This document shows positions 55,304 through 63,647 of a DNA stretch of 64,000 bases, one piece after another (the first letter of the stretch is position 1; every line of letters starts with the position of its first letter). Origin of the DNA: Flavobacterium hibernum (GTDB lineage Bacteria; Bacteroidota; Bacteroidia; Flavobacteriales; Flavobacteriaceae); contig NZ_JPRK01000013.1 in NCBI RefSeq assembly GCF_000832125.1, positions 124,001-188,000 on the forward strand, given 5' to 3'. Below the pieces are notes generated by a model that was not told where the DNA came from, ran no database searches, and was given only the letters and a program-made list of their open reading frames with translations. A program made the position numbers and the translations under genes.

Positions 55304-56122
55304 ATGACATTGATCTCCAAAGAAAAATTTTCTGATGCAGCCGGCCTTTCTAAGATTCCCATTCCTGGATTATCTTCTTATTTAATGAAAGTAATGAAAA
55401 TTAATAATTTAAATACTATTGTAAAAGAGGCAGGTAATCTCGAGGGGGCAGATTTTGCTGATTATGTCTTAATGAAAATTGGCGTAAAGGTCCAATTTGA
55501 TGCAAACGAATTATTAAATATCCCCAAAGAAGGCGCATTTATAGTTGTTGCAAATCATCCTTACGGAGGTATCGAATCATTAGCTTTATTAAGTACAATT
55601 GCAAAAAGACGTCCTGATACAATGTATATGGGGAATTTTTTATTAAAGGAAATTCCAAATCTCGAAAAATGCATTATAGCAGTTAATCCATTTGAAAATG
55701 TCCAAAATTCTGCAAGTATTACGGGATTAAAAATGACGCTAAAGGCATTAGCAGAAGGTATTCCTGTTGCTATATTTCCGGCTGGAGAAGTTTCATCTTA
55801 TAATTTTAAGACAAGCGAAATCACAGATCCAGAGTGGCATCCAGTTGTTGGGAAAATTATCTGCAAAGCAAACGTGCCAATTTTACCAGTTTATTTTCAT
55901 GGAAATAATGGTTTTTTCTTCAGCATGTTAAAATCAATTCATCCTATGTTGCAAACTTCCAAACTAATCTCAGAACTTTTTAACAAACAAGGACATGCTT
56001 TGAAGATGACTATAGGAGATGCTATCTTTTTAGCTCGTGAGAGAGGTAAAGTTTCCGATCCTTCGATGTTAAAAAATCTTAGAAGCAAACTTTATGCACT
56101 CAAGAATCAATCATATAATTGA
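55304..56122 (+). CDS. PlsC-like lysophospholipid acyltransferase family protein
   Basis: Acyltransferase with NHPYGGIES, a variant of the HX4D catalytic motif with Glu in place of Asp, and IFPAGEVSSY, which corresponds to the substrate-binding FPEG-type block. Such hemolysin-like acyltransferases make ornithine, glycine or related aminolipids in Bacteroidota (GlsA/OlsA type), often with a GNAT-type partner that is not seen here. The 272 residues cover one acyltransferase domain. No signal peptide; probably a peripheral inner-membrane enzyme. Exact acyl acceptor unknown. Confidence 0.82.
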   Translation: MTLISKEKFSDAAGLSKIPIPGLSSYLMKVMKINNLNTIVKEAGNLEGADFADYVLMKIGVKVQFDANELLNIPKEGAFIVVANHPYGGIESLALLSTIAKRRPDTMYMGNFLLKEIPNLEKCIIAVNPFENVQNSASITGLKMTLKALAEGIPVAIFPAGEVSSYNFKTSEITDPEWHPVVGKIICKANVPILPVYFHGNNGFFFSMLKSIHPMLQTSKLISELFNKQGHALKMTIGDAIFLARERGKVSDPSMLKNLRSKLYALKNQSYN

Positions 56123-56231
56123 TTTAATCAAAATTTGGAAAATAATGCAAGTAACATTCGACTTCACTTTTGGTTTGACTATTATATAAGCTAATTTTAT
56201 CGTATCATAATAAAGATCACTCTAAATCAAT

Positions 56232-56269
56232 ATAGCCAAACGCGGGATTTCTCTGTTTGGCTATTTTGT
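56232..56269 (+). terminator. Terminator after the acyltransferase gene
   Basis: ATAGCCAAAC and GTTTGGCTAT pair over 10 bp around a 13-base loop, followed by TTTGTTAT. Confidence 0.65.
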
Positions 56270-56465
56270 TATAGAAAATTGCACCAGTATTAAATGGGCT
56301 TTTTTGTATCTGTTTTATAAAGAGTAATTTTTGAACTATAATAAAAATAATCGTAGTTTGTAAATAGCAAAAAAACAATGATAATTTAGTCTGTTTTTTT
56401 ATAGTTTCTTCTTATTAATCTTCTTTCAAAATACTCTCAACTCAAAACTATTTTTATAAAAAAAC

Positions 56466-56493
56466 ATTACTATTTGTAAACTTTTACAAATAG
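56466..56493. promoter_or_regulatory. Operator-like site pair upstream of the third SusC gene
   Basis: ATTACTATTTGTAAA (56466-56480) matches the 15-bp motif TTTAC-N5-GTAAA with one change. It is followed by TTTACAAATAG (56483-56493), an 11-bp exact inverted copy of CTATTTGTAAA at 56470-56480, so the two together form a 24-bp palindrome with a 2-base centre. Confidence 0.6.
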
Positions 56494-56616
56494 GGTTTTC
56501 CTGTGTTCAAAAAGTAGTATGATGGTAATCCCCTAAGACACTGCTCTGGCTTTCTTTCTTAACAATTTAATTACCTAAGATTAATGTCATGTTAAGGATT
56601 TCTTAAAATCAAAAAG

Positions 56617-56631
56617 TTTACTAATGGTAAA
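56617..56631. promoter_or_regulatory. TTTAC-N5-GTAAA operator-like site before SusC
   Basis: TTTACTAATGGTAAA, a perfect 5-5-5 inverted repeat. CATTTTTG (56640-56647), one base off the -7 consensus, lies just downstream, so a bound protein would overlap the promoter. Confidence 0.6.
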
Positions 56632-56701
56632 ATTTTAGTCATTTTTGCATCGAATATTTTACTAATACGAATAATTAAAGTCAGAATTAGATATATAGAT
56701 T

Positions 56702-56782
56702 ATGAACAGATCTAAAAAAGTTGGGTTCATGAAAAGTAATTCGAAGTTCAGTTTGGTAAAAAATGATTTCAATTTTAATTAG
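56702..56782 (+). CDS. Possible 26-codon leader ORF
   Basis: ATG-initiated ORF starting MNRSKKVGFMKSNSKFS and ending NDFNFN, 72 bases before the SusC start, in the likely leader. Rich in Lys, Asn, Ser and Phe; no recognisable domain. May be a chance ORF in A/T-rich sequence. Confidence 0.2.
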   Translation: MNRSKKVGFMKSNSKFSLVKNDFNFN

Positions 56783-56854
56783 TGAAGTATTCGAAGTTTT
56801 GTTACGCATTTTTTATAAAAATCAATTAATAATGATACCATTTAAAAAAAGAAA

Positions 56855-59800
56855 ATGAACTTAAAAAAAGAAAAGAAAATGAACTTAAAAAAAATAGGCA
56901 AGGGATTGTTATTTTTTTTTGTATTCGGGTGTAATATTACTTTCGGTCAAGCCTTATATAAGGGGCGTGTGGTAGACGAACTCAAGCAGCCAATGCTACA
57001 AGTAAATATTGGAATTGCAGGTTCTGATAACACTGTTACGACTGATATAGAGGGAAAATTCTCTATAAATGCAAAAAGCGGCCAATTGCTAGTTTTTAAT
57101 TTTTTGGGATATAAGCCTCAAAAAGTATTGCTGGATAATCAGCTCGAATTAAATATTAGTATGACTCCTGAGCAGGAAACATTATCTGAAGTAGTAGTAA
57201 CTGCGATGGGAATAAAAAAAGAAGTCAAAAAACTGGGGTATTCCCAATCTCAGGTAAAAGGAGAAGATCTTACTTTGGGACGTGATGCCAATCCTATAAA
57301 CTCACTCGCTGGAAAAGTTTCAGGTTTGCAAATTGGGGCAAGTTCTGAGTTTTATGGTGCGCCAACAGTTGTATTGCGTGGTAGTAAAGATGTACTGTAT
57401 GTTGTAGACGGCCAACCGGTAAACTCAGATTCATATAATTTTAATGCTGACGATGTTGATACTTATACGGTGTTAAAAGGGCCAAATGCTGCTGCATTGT
57501 ATGGTTCTAGAGGAATTAATGGAGCTATTATAATTACTACAAAAAAAGGCGCAAAAACCAAAGGCGGATGGCAAATAGATTATAATAGTACAACAGAATT
57601 AGATAAAGGATTTATTGTATTGCCTGAAAGTCAAACAGAGTATGGGCGAGGCAGTAACTACCAATATACTTATGGAAATCAGTTGTACGATAATAAACAA
57701 CGTTTACCGGAATGGGGACCTCGTTTTAACAGTGGTTTTCAAACTCAGCAATACGACAGTCCTTATGACCTGGTAACTGGTATTAGACAAAAAACGGACT
57801 GGCTAAATCGTGGAGCCAATAATTTTGACAAGTTTGTACAAAACGGTTATGTGAGCACAAATAGTATTGGTCTTTCTGCAAGTGGTGAAAAATATAATCT
57901 TCGAGCTTCATACGGTCATACTTTTCAAAAAGGTATTTTTCCTAATACAAAGCTGAACATAGATAATTTTAAAATTAATTTTGAATACAATGTCAATGAA
58001 AAATTAAGAATTGAGGCAGACATGAATTTAAGTATGCAATATTCACCAAACGTACCTGATGTACAATATAGTCCTAACAGTTATGTATATATGTTTAAGG
58101 TTTATGGCTCGGCAGATTATGATATTAATGACTTAAAGGATTATTATAAAGGCCCTCAAGGTGTTCCTGGGCTAACACAATATGCACCAGAATATGGAAG
58201 ACTGAACAATGCATGGTTTATGGCTAACGAATGGTTAAAAGGACGAACTAAAACAGATATTTATGGTTCTCTAAAGGCTATTTATCAATTCAATAATGAT
58301 TTCAATTTGTCATTGACGCAAGCTGTAAATACTTATAACCAGCTTAATACAGAAGATGTTCCAGCTTCTGCTAATTTAAATTTGTATTTACCGTGGTACA
58401 GTTTTGGCTGGTACGGAGATTATAGACGTGACCAAAGAACATTATTAGAGAATAATACCGATTTAATTTTAAACTACAAACATAAGTTTGGAAATTGGGA
58501 TATCAGTGCTTTGGTAGGAGGAAATCAAAGATCTTTTTCTTATAATTCTTCATGGGAAACTACTCAAGGTTTATCATTACCTGGGGTTTACAATTTAAAT
58601 AATTCAGCAGCTAAACCTTATAGCTACGATTTTTCTTCAAAGATGCAAGTGTATAGTGGCTTTTATTCGATTGATATTGGATATAAAAATTATTTTAATA
58701 TTAATACCACCAATCGTGTAGATAATTTGTCGACTTTACCAAAAGGAAATAATACTTATTTCTATCCTTCAGTAGCTATAAGTTCTGTAATTTCAGATTA
58801 CACAAAATTACCGGAGTTTATTTCATTCTTAAAAGTACGTGCTTCGTATGCCGATGTAAAGGGTGGTTTGACTTCAACAACAATTGGTACTTCTTACAAT
58901 GCTCTAAATTCTACTGCATTAGGAACGGGCTGGAACAGTAAGCCAGTTTTTGGATTAATTGGTTACGGGACAGAAATTTATTCTCCTTATAATGGCCCTA
59001 CTTATGTAAATGAATCACCGGTTGCTTCTGGTACTTTTTATAATGGAACGCCATCAATCACGCTATCAAATACTATTGCTAATGATAACATTAAACCATT
59101 TAATGTAGAGTCAATTGAGGCAGGATTTGATGTGAAATTCTTCTCAAACAGATTAGGCTTTAATGCTACATATTTTACGACAACCAATGGTCCTAATATT
59201 TTTCAATTGCCAGTTTCAACTGCAACAGGTTCTAATAATCAATTGATTAATGGAGTAACAACACTTAAAAAAGGTATAGAACTTGAATTAACGGGCGCAG
59301 TCCTGAAAAATATGGACGGTTTAAATTGGGATGTTAATCTTAATTATTCTACCTACAAAGAAACGCTTAAGGAGATTTATGGCGATCAAAAGTTTTTACA
59401 GCAAAATGGACATAATTACGTAGTTGGAGACAGACTTGATGCAATTTATGGAACTAAATTCGTTAGAGATGGTAGTGGAAATATCGTGAACGGAAGTGGT
59501 GGATTGCCTTTACAATCGCCAGGAGGTATAGCAAATAATGGTTTTTTGGGACATGCTAATCCAGATTTTTCTTTCGGAATAACAAATACTTTCAGGTATA
59601 AAGGGTATAGTTTAAGTTTTCAATTTGATGGGCGTATAGGTGGTAAAATGTACGATTTCGTTTATTATCACGCAATGAATGGAGGAACAGATCTGGAAAC
59701 AGCAACTGGTGATTTCGGGGCAGCACGTTTAAAAGAATGGAGTAGTACTGTTAATGGAACAAAAGCAGCAACGCCTTCTTATATTGGGCCGGGAGTTAAA

Positions 59801-60211
59801 ATTGTAACTGGTACACCGCACTATACTAATGGGCAAATAGACAATTTAAAAGATTTGACTTTTGCTCAAAATGATTTACCTGTATCTGTACAAAGTTATA
59901 TATCCAGTGGTATTGGCGCTAATGCTGATGAGTATTATATGATTAGTCGTTCTTATGCAAAGCTTCGAGAGGTTTCGTTGGGATATAGTTTGCCGGCAAG
60001 CTTTTTAGCTGGTTCGTTTATCAAAAAAGCGACATTTTCTTTAGTAGGAAGAAATTTATTGTATTTCGCAGCGCGTAAAGATATCGATTTGGATCAATAT
60101 GCATCGGGTTATAATGCTTCAGACAGAGCCTTGGTTGGAGGAAGCGCGGGAAGCGACCTTTCTAGTCCAACAGTTCGTCGTTATGGTTTCAATATTAATT
60201 TAACGTTTTAA
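56855..60211 (+). CDS. SusC-family TonB-dependent transporter (third pair, phosphonate-linked)
   Basis: Outer-membrane importer of 1118 residues from this start. A second in-frame ATG at 56879 repeats the context (AAAATGAACTTAAAAAAA) and gives a more usual signal peptide beginning MNLKKIGKGLLFFFVFG; either could be used. Then the regulatory-like domain (YKGRVVDELKQPMLQVNIGI, EGKFSI), TonB-contact region SEVVVTAMGIKKEVKKLGYSQ, plug motif TVLKGPNAAALYGSRGINGAI, and barrel ending FNINLTF. SusD follows after 13 bases. Shared operator-like motifs and gene order link it to the DUF5690 and FAD-oxidoreductase genes, so the cargo may be a phosphonate-bearing molecule (inference). Confidence 0.94.
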   Translation: MNLKKEKKMNLKKIGKGLLFFFVFGCNITFGQALYKGRVVDELKQPMLQVNIGIAGSDNTVTTDIEGKFSINAKSGQLLVFNFLGYKPQKVLLDNQLELNISMTPEQETLSEVVVTAMGIKKEVKKLGYSQSQVKGEDLTLGRDANPINSLAGKVSGLQIGASSEFYGAPTVVLRGSKDVLYVVDGQPVNSDSYNFNADDVDTYTVLKGPNAAALYGSRGINGAIIITTKKGAKTKGGWQIDYNSTTELDKGFIVLPESQTEYGRGSNYQYTYGNQLYDNKQRLPEWGPRFNSGFQTQQYDSPYDLVTGIRQKTDWLNRGANNFDKFVQNGYVSTNSIGLSASGEKYNLRASYGHTFQKGIFPNTKLNIDNFKINFEYNVNEKLRIEADMNLSMQYSPNVPDVQYSPNSYVYMFKVYGSADYDINDLKDYYKGPQGVPGLTQYAPEYGRLNNAWFMANEWLKGRTKTDIYGSLKAIYQFNNDFNLSLTQAVNTYNQLNTEDVPASANLNLYLPWYSFGWYGDYRRDQRTLLENNTDLILNYKHKFGNWDISALVGGNQRSFSYNSSWETTQGLSLPGVYNLNNSAAKPYSYDFSSKMQVYSGFYSIDIGYKNYFNINTTNRVDNLSTLPKGNNTYFYPSVAISSVISDYTKLPEFISFLKVRASYADVKGGLTSTTIGTSYNALNSTALGTGWNSKPVFGLIGYGTEIYSPYNGPTYVNESPVASGTFYNGTPSITLSNTIANDNIKPFNVESIEAGFDVKFFSNRLGFNATYFTTTNGPNIFQLPVSTATGSNNQLINGVTTLKKGIELELTGAVLKNMDGLNWDVNLNYSTYKETLKEIYGDQKFLQQNGHNYVVGDRLDAIYGTKFVRDGSGNIVNGSGGLPLQSPGGIANNGFLGHANPDFSFGITNTFRYKGYSLSFQFDGRIGGKMYDFVYYHAMNGGTDLETATGDFGAARLKEWSSTVNGTKAATPSYIGPGVKIVTGTPHYTNGQIDNLKDLTFAQNDLPVSVQSYISSGIGANADEYYMISRSYAKLREVSLGYSLPASFLAGSFIKKATFSLVGRNLLYFAARKDIDLDQYASGYNASDRALVGGSAGSDLSSPTVRRYGFNINLTF

Positions 60212-60224
60212 TCTTTCTATCTCC

Positions 60225-61853
60225 ATGAAATTAAGAAATATAGTTTATAGTCTGGTAAGTATTAGTTGCTTAGGTTTTTTTTCTTGCCAGGAAGGCGATT
60301 TAATTGATAATCCCAATGTAGCAAACGCAAATGCAATTATTCCCAGAACATTGCTTCTGAACCATTTAACAGCTACAATGATTCGTACTGATGAACAACC
60401 ATGGGCTTTGTCTGCCGGAGGAGCACAGTACAACATATCTAATTACCAATATTATAGGTTTAATAATAATTATAATTATGGTAATACAAGCGATAGTTAT
60501 GATATTTTAAAATATGCGTTAAGCCTAGAAGAGCAAGCCGTTAAACAATCAGGTAATAATACAAATGTTTATTTTGCTTTATCACAATTTTTTAAAGCTT
60601 ATTCAGGTATCTGGTTGTCACAAAGAGTAGGAGATATTCCATTTTCGCAAGCAGGAGATCCAAAAAACTTAACGCCTGTTTATGATAATCAACACGACGT
60701 TTATAAAAGTGCATTAGCGATGCTTGATAATGCTAATACCTTAATGAATAACTTAATTGTGGCTACGCCAGCATTGGCTACACAAAAAGTAGATACAGGA
60801 GGTGATATTTTTAATTTTACATACCTACAATGGCAAAAATTGATAAACAGTTATACTTTACGCGTTTTGGTAAGTTTAAGTAAAAGAGCACAAGATAATG
60901 CCGATTTACAAGTAGTTCAAAAGTTTGCCAATATCATTAACAAACCAGTACAATACCCAATTATGGAAGGCAATACTGATAATATGGTTTATGTTTATAA
61001 TGCCGTAAACAGGTATCCTATCTATTCTTTACAATTAAATTCATATAATAATTTTTCAAATCCAGGGTTTACTTATTTGAATATAGGAGCACAAACTAAA
61101 GATCCAAGAATTTTTATTACCTCTACACCAGCACCGGCCGAAATAACAGCTGGAAAAGTAGTAAGTGATTTTTCTGCTTACATTGGTTCTGATGTTAATT
61201 TATCTCAAGCGGTTTTGCTTACTAATTCAGATAACGGTATGTATTCCTTTGCAAATTTTAATCGCTATTATGTTTCTCAAACTGGAGCAAATGCAGAACC
61301 ATTTATATTTATAGGATATCCGGAAATGTGTTTTAATATCGCCGAGGCTATCAATAGAGGATGGGTAACAGGTCAAAACGCTGGCGATTGGTACTTAAAA
61401 GGAGTTAATGCATCGCTTGCAACTTATGGTTTAAAAGAAGGGCAAACAGTAAGTATCAATTTCCCAATTAGCTCCACAAATGTAAAAGTTAATCCAAAAG
61501 GTCTTAAGCAAGGTGATACATGGGGAACAGCTACCGTTAATATTGCGCAGTTCATAGCTAATGTTACGTATGCAGGAAATAATGCAACAGGTTTAAATCA
61601 AATCTTAACGCAAAAATACATGGCAATGTTTAATAATTCCGGATGGGAAGCTTTCTATAACTATCGTCGTACAGGGATGCCGGCATTGTTAAGCGGAGGA
61701 GTAGGAATTGGTACTGCAAATGGTGTTTTACCGCGCAGATGGATGTATATGGCAACAGAAAGTGCGTACAATACGCAAAACTATCAGAAAGCTTTACAAG
61801 ATCAATTTGGTGGAGTAGATGATCCTTTAAAAGATAGTTGGTTAACCAAATAA
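60225..61853 (+). CDS. SusD/RagB-family lipoprotein (third pair)
   Basis: Lipoprotein signal ending SCLGFFSC (Cys21), followed by QEGDLIDNPNVANANAIIPRTLLLNHLT as in SusD-like_2 proteins. YSGIWLSQRVGDIPFSQAGDP and the C-terminal YMAMFNNSGWEAFYNYRRTGMPAL are family hallmarks. Length 542. It forms the lid of the SusC partner 13 bases upstream. Downstream is a strong terminator, so DUF5690 has its own promoter. Confidence 0.92.
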   Translation: MKLRNIVYSLVSISCLGFFSCQEGDLIDNPNVANANAIIPRTLLLNHLTATMIRTDEQPWALSAGGAQYNISNYQYYRFNNNYNYGNTSDSYDILKYALSLEEQAVKQSGNNTNVYFALSQFFKAYSGIWLSQRVGDIPFSQAGDPKNLTPVYDNQHDVYKSALAMLDNANTLMNNLIVATPALATQKVDTGGDIFNFTYLQWQKLINSYTLRVLVSLSKRAQDNADLQVVQKFANIINKPVQYPIMEGNTDNMVYVYNAVNRYPIYSLQLNSYNNFSNPGFTYLNIGAQTKDPRIFITSTPAPAEITAGKVVSDFSAYIGSDVNLSQAVLLTNSDNGMYSFANFNRYYVSQTGANAEPFIFIGYPEMCFNIAEAINRGWVTGQNAGDWYLKGVNASLATYGLKEGQTVSINFPISSTNVKVNPKGLKQGDTWGTATVNIAQFIANVTYAGNNATGLNQILTQKYMAMFNNSGWEAFYNYRRTGMPALLSGGVGIGTANGVLPRRWMYMATESAYNTQNYQKALQDQFGGVDDPLKDSWLTK

Positions 61854-61990
61854 ATAATTATCCTTTCTTATGAGGAGCTAAAATATTATTATTAAAATCG
61901 CAGCAAACCAAAACGAGCTGAATTTTATAGAATAAGTCGAAAGTTGCAGTCGGATGTAACTAATTGAGTTGTGTTTATTGTTTTTTTATT

Positions 61991-62020
61991 GAGAGCCGGC
62001 TATATGCCGGCTTCTCTTTT
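61991..62020 (+). terminator. Terminator after the third SusD gene
   Basis: GAGAGCCGGC, loop TATAT, GCCGGCTTCTC with one bulged base, followed by a short T-run. The stem is unusually GC-rich for this window. Confidence 0.82.
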
Positions 62021-62055
62021 TACTATAAATATAGCGAAGATTTATAAATCAAAAT

Positions 62056-62070
62056 TTTACTATTTGTAAT
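62056..62070. promoter_or_regulatory. TTTAC-N5-GTAAA operator-like site, distal
   Basis: TTTACTATTTGTAAT, one base from the perfect motif at 62234, about 210 bases upstream of the DUF5690 promoter. Could be an auxiliary site for looping. Confidence 0.5.
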
Positions 62071-62233
62071 TATTTAGAACAATGATTAAAATTGTTTTAT
62101 GCTATTCTTTTCTTAATTCAAACTACGATTGCTACTTGTATTAAGATAGCGTTTTTTTTATACTTGTCGCTATTTTTATAGGTTTTAAAGCATGTTATGT
62201 GCTGTTTACTGTATTTTTAATTTAAAATAAATG

Positions 62234-62248
62234 TTTACTATTTGTAAA
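62234..62248. promoter_or_regulatory. TTTAC-N5-GTAAA operator-like site over the DUF5690 promoter
   Basis: TTTACTATTTGTAAA, a perfect 5-5-5 inverted repeat. It includes the TTTG at 62241-62244 that is the best -33 element for the -7 box at 62266, so a bound repressor would block transcription. Confidence 0.65.
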
Positions 62249-62273
62249 TAATTTAATAATTAGTTTACTTTTG
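62241..62273 (+). promoter_or_regulatory. Promoter of the DUF5690 gene
   Basis: TTTG (62241-62244), 21-base spacer, TACTTTTG (62266-62273), matching the Bacteroidota promoter. A second TACTTTTG at 62301-62308 has no properly spaced -33 element. Confidence 0.6.
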
Positions 62274-62330
62274 CTTAATATTAGTGATTGTTTTGAATGC
62301 TACTTTTGTAGCTGTCAAAATAGATTAGTC

Positions 62331-63629
62331 ATGAGTAAAAAAGTAAATATATTTACAAATAGTAAAAAAGTTTCAACTGTCTTAATTATTTTAGCTGTGT
62401 TTTTGTGTTATACAGGAATGTACGCAATAAGAAAGTCATTTTTAGCAGGGCAGTATAATAATCTCTCATTAGGTTTTGGTCTAAATGCAAAGATTATTTT
62501 AGTTATAAGTCAGGTATTAGGTTACATGGTTTCAAAATTTGTAGGGATTAAAGTAATCTCTGAAATGAAAAAAGAAAAGAGAGCCATTTGGCTGGTTTGT
62601 TTTATAACGTTTAGTTTATTAATGTTGGGATTGTTCGCAATAGTACCGCCAAAATTAAAAGTAGTTGCGTTATTCTTTAATGGACTGCCTCTTGGAATGG
62701 TTTTCGGGATTGTATTTTCTTATATAGAAGGTAGAAAAAATACAGAACTTCTCGCTGCAGCGCTTAGTGCTACTTTTATTTTCTCTACAGGACTGGTTAA
62801 AACTATTGGGCTTCTTTTGATGCGTGACTATAATGTAAATGAATACGACATGCCATTTTTTACAGGTTTGCTTTTTTTTCCATTCTTTTTGATTTCAGTG
62901 CTGATTCTTCACTATTCTAAAGGTCCAAGTGAAAGTGATATAAAAGAACGTTCTGAAAGACAGCCAATGTATAAAAATGAAAGGAAAAATTTTATAAAAG
63001 AAAATTGGGTGGGCTATTTTGGATTAGTAGCTATTTATGTGGTTCTTACGATTGTTCGTGATTTTAGAGATAATTTTATTGTCGAGTTTTGGGCTGACCA
63101 AGGATATTCGGGGACACCAAAAATTATCACCTTAACAGAAATTCCTGTTGCAATAGCTGTTTTAGTAATAGCAGCAGCTGGTACTTTAATCCGTAAAAAC
63201 AAAAAAGCATACAATGTTGGTATGGGACTAACAGTATTTGGATCTGTTATGGTTTTGATTTCTACTGTTTTATTTAACAAACATATGATCTCGCCAATAT
63301 ATTGGATGATTGCCAGTGGCATAGGGGTTTATTTGCCTTATATTTTATTTCACTGTTTAATTTTTGAGCGCCTTGTAGCTTTACTTAGTTTTAAAGGGAA
63401 TGTAGGTTTCTTGTTTTACATCGCTGATGCATTTGGATATTTGGGCAGTGTAGTGGTTCTTGTTCTTAAAGAGATTACCGGTTTTAACCAGAGTTGGAGT
63501 GAGTTTTTTATCTCATTAAATATATTGTCAGCTATAGTAATAGGAATGCTGGCGCTCTTTTCGATGTGGTATTTTAACCGACGTTTTGTTCAAAAAAAAC
63601 ATAAAGCAGAAGTAATACTTTGCTCATAA
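62331..63629 (+). CDS. DUF5690-family MFS-like membrane protein, probable phosphonate-locus transporter
   Basis: Start set at ATG 62331 (MSKKVNIFTNSKKV); the longer frame begins with a TTG at 62271 inside the promoter. About twelve hydrophobic segments, with VFLCYTGMYAIRKSFLAGQY near the N-terminus and a central charged loop at about residues 200-230, resemble the MFS and the DUF5690 family. No transport assay is known to me for the family. It is followed after 18 bases by a TIGR03364-like oxidoreductase, and both probably belong to one operon. An exact operator-like 15-mer lies within its first codons (62352-62366). Confidence 0.85.
   Translation: MSKKVNIFTNSKKVSTVLIILAVFLCYTGMYAIRKSFLAGQYNNLSLGFGLNAKIILVISQVLGYMVSKFVGIKVISEMKKEKRAIWLVCFITFSLLMLGLFAIVPPKLKVVALFFNGLPLGMVFGIVFSYIEGRKNTELLAAALSATFIFSTGLVKTIGLLLMRDYNVNEYDMPFFTGLLFFPFFLISVLILHYSKGPSESDIKERSERQPMYKNERKNFIKENWVGYFGLVAIYVVLTIVRDFRDNFIVEFWADQGYSGTPKIITLTEIPVAIAVLVIAAAGTLIRKNKKAYNVGMGLTVFGSVMVLISTVLFNKHMISPIYWMIASGIGVYLPYILFHCLIFERLVALLSFKGNVGFLFYIADAFGYLGSVVVLVLKEITGFNQSWSEFFISLNILSAIVIGMLALFSMWYFNRRFVQKKHKAEVILCS
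62352..62366. promoter_or_regulatory. Internal operator-like site in the DUF5690 coding region
   Basis: TTTACAAATAGTAAA, the exact reverse complement of the site at 62234-62248, within codons 8-12. About 118 bp separates the two, a spacing that would allow a looped or roadblock repression complex. The codons encode IFTNSK, so coding needs alone do not explain the match. Confidence 0.55.
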
Positions 63630-63647
63630 TTTATACTCATAATAAAA

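Noticed and set aside
62301..62308. Second TACTTTTG as main promoter of the DUF5690 gene
   Set aside because: No TTTG at a workable distance upstream; the box at 62266 has one at 21 bases.
62271..62330. TTG-initiated extension of the DUF5690 gene
   Set aside because: The added residues lie over the -7 box and have no family similarity; ATG at 62331 fits better.
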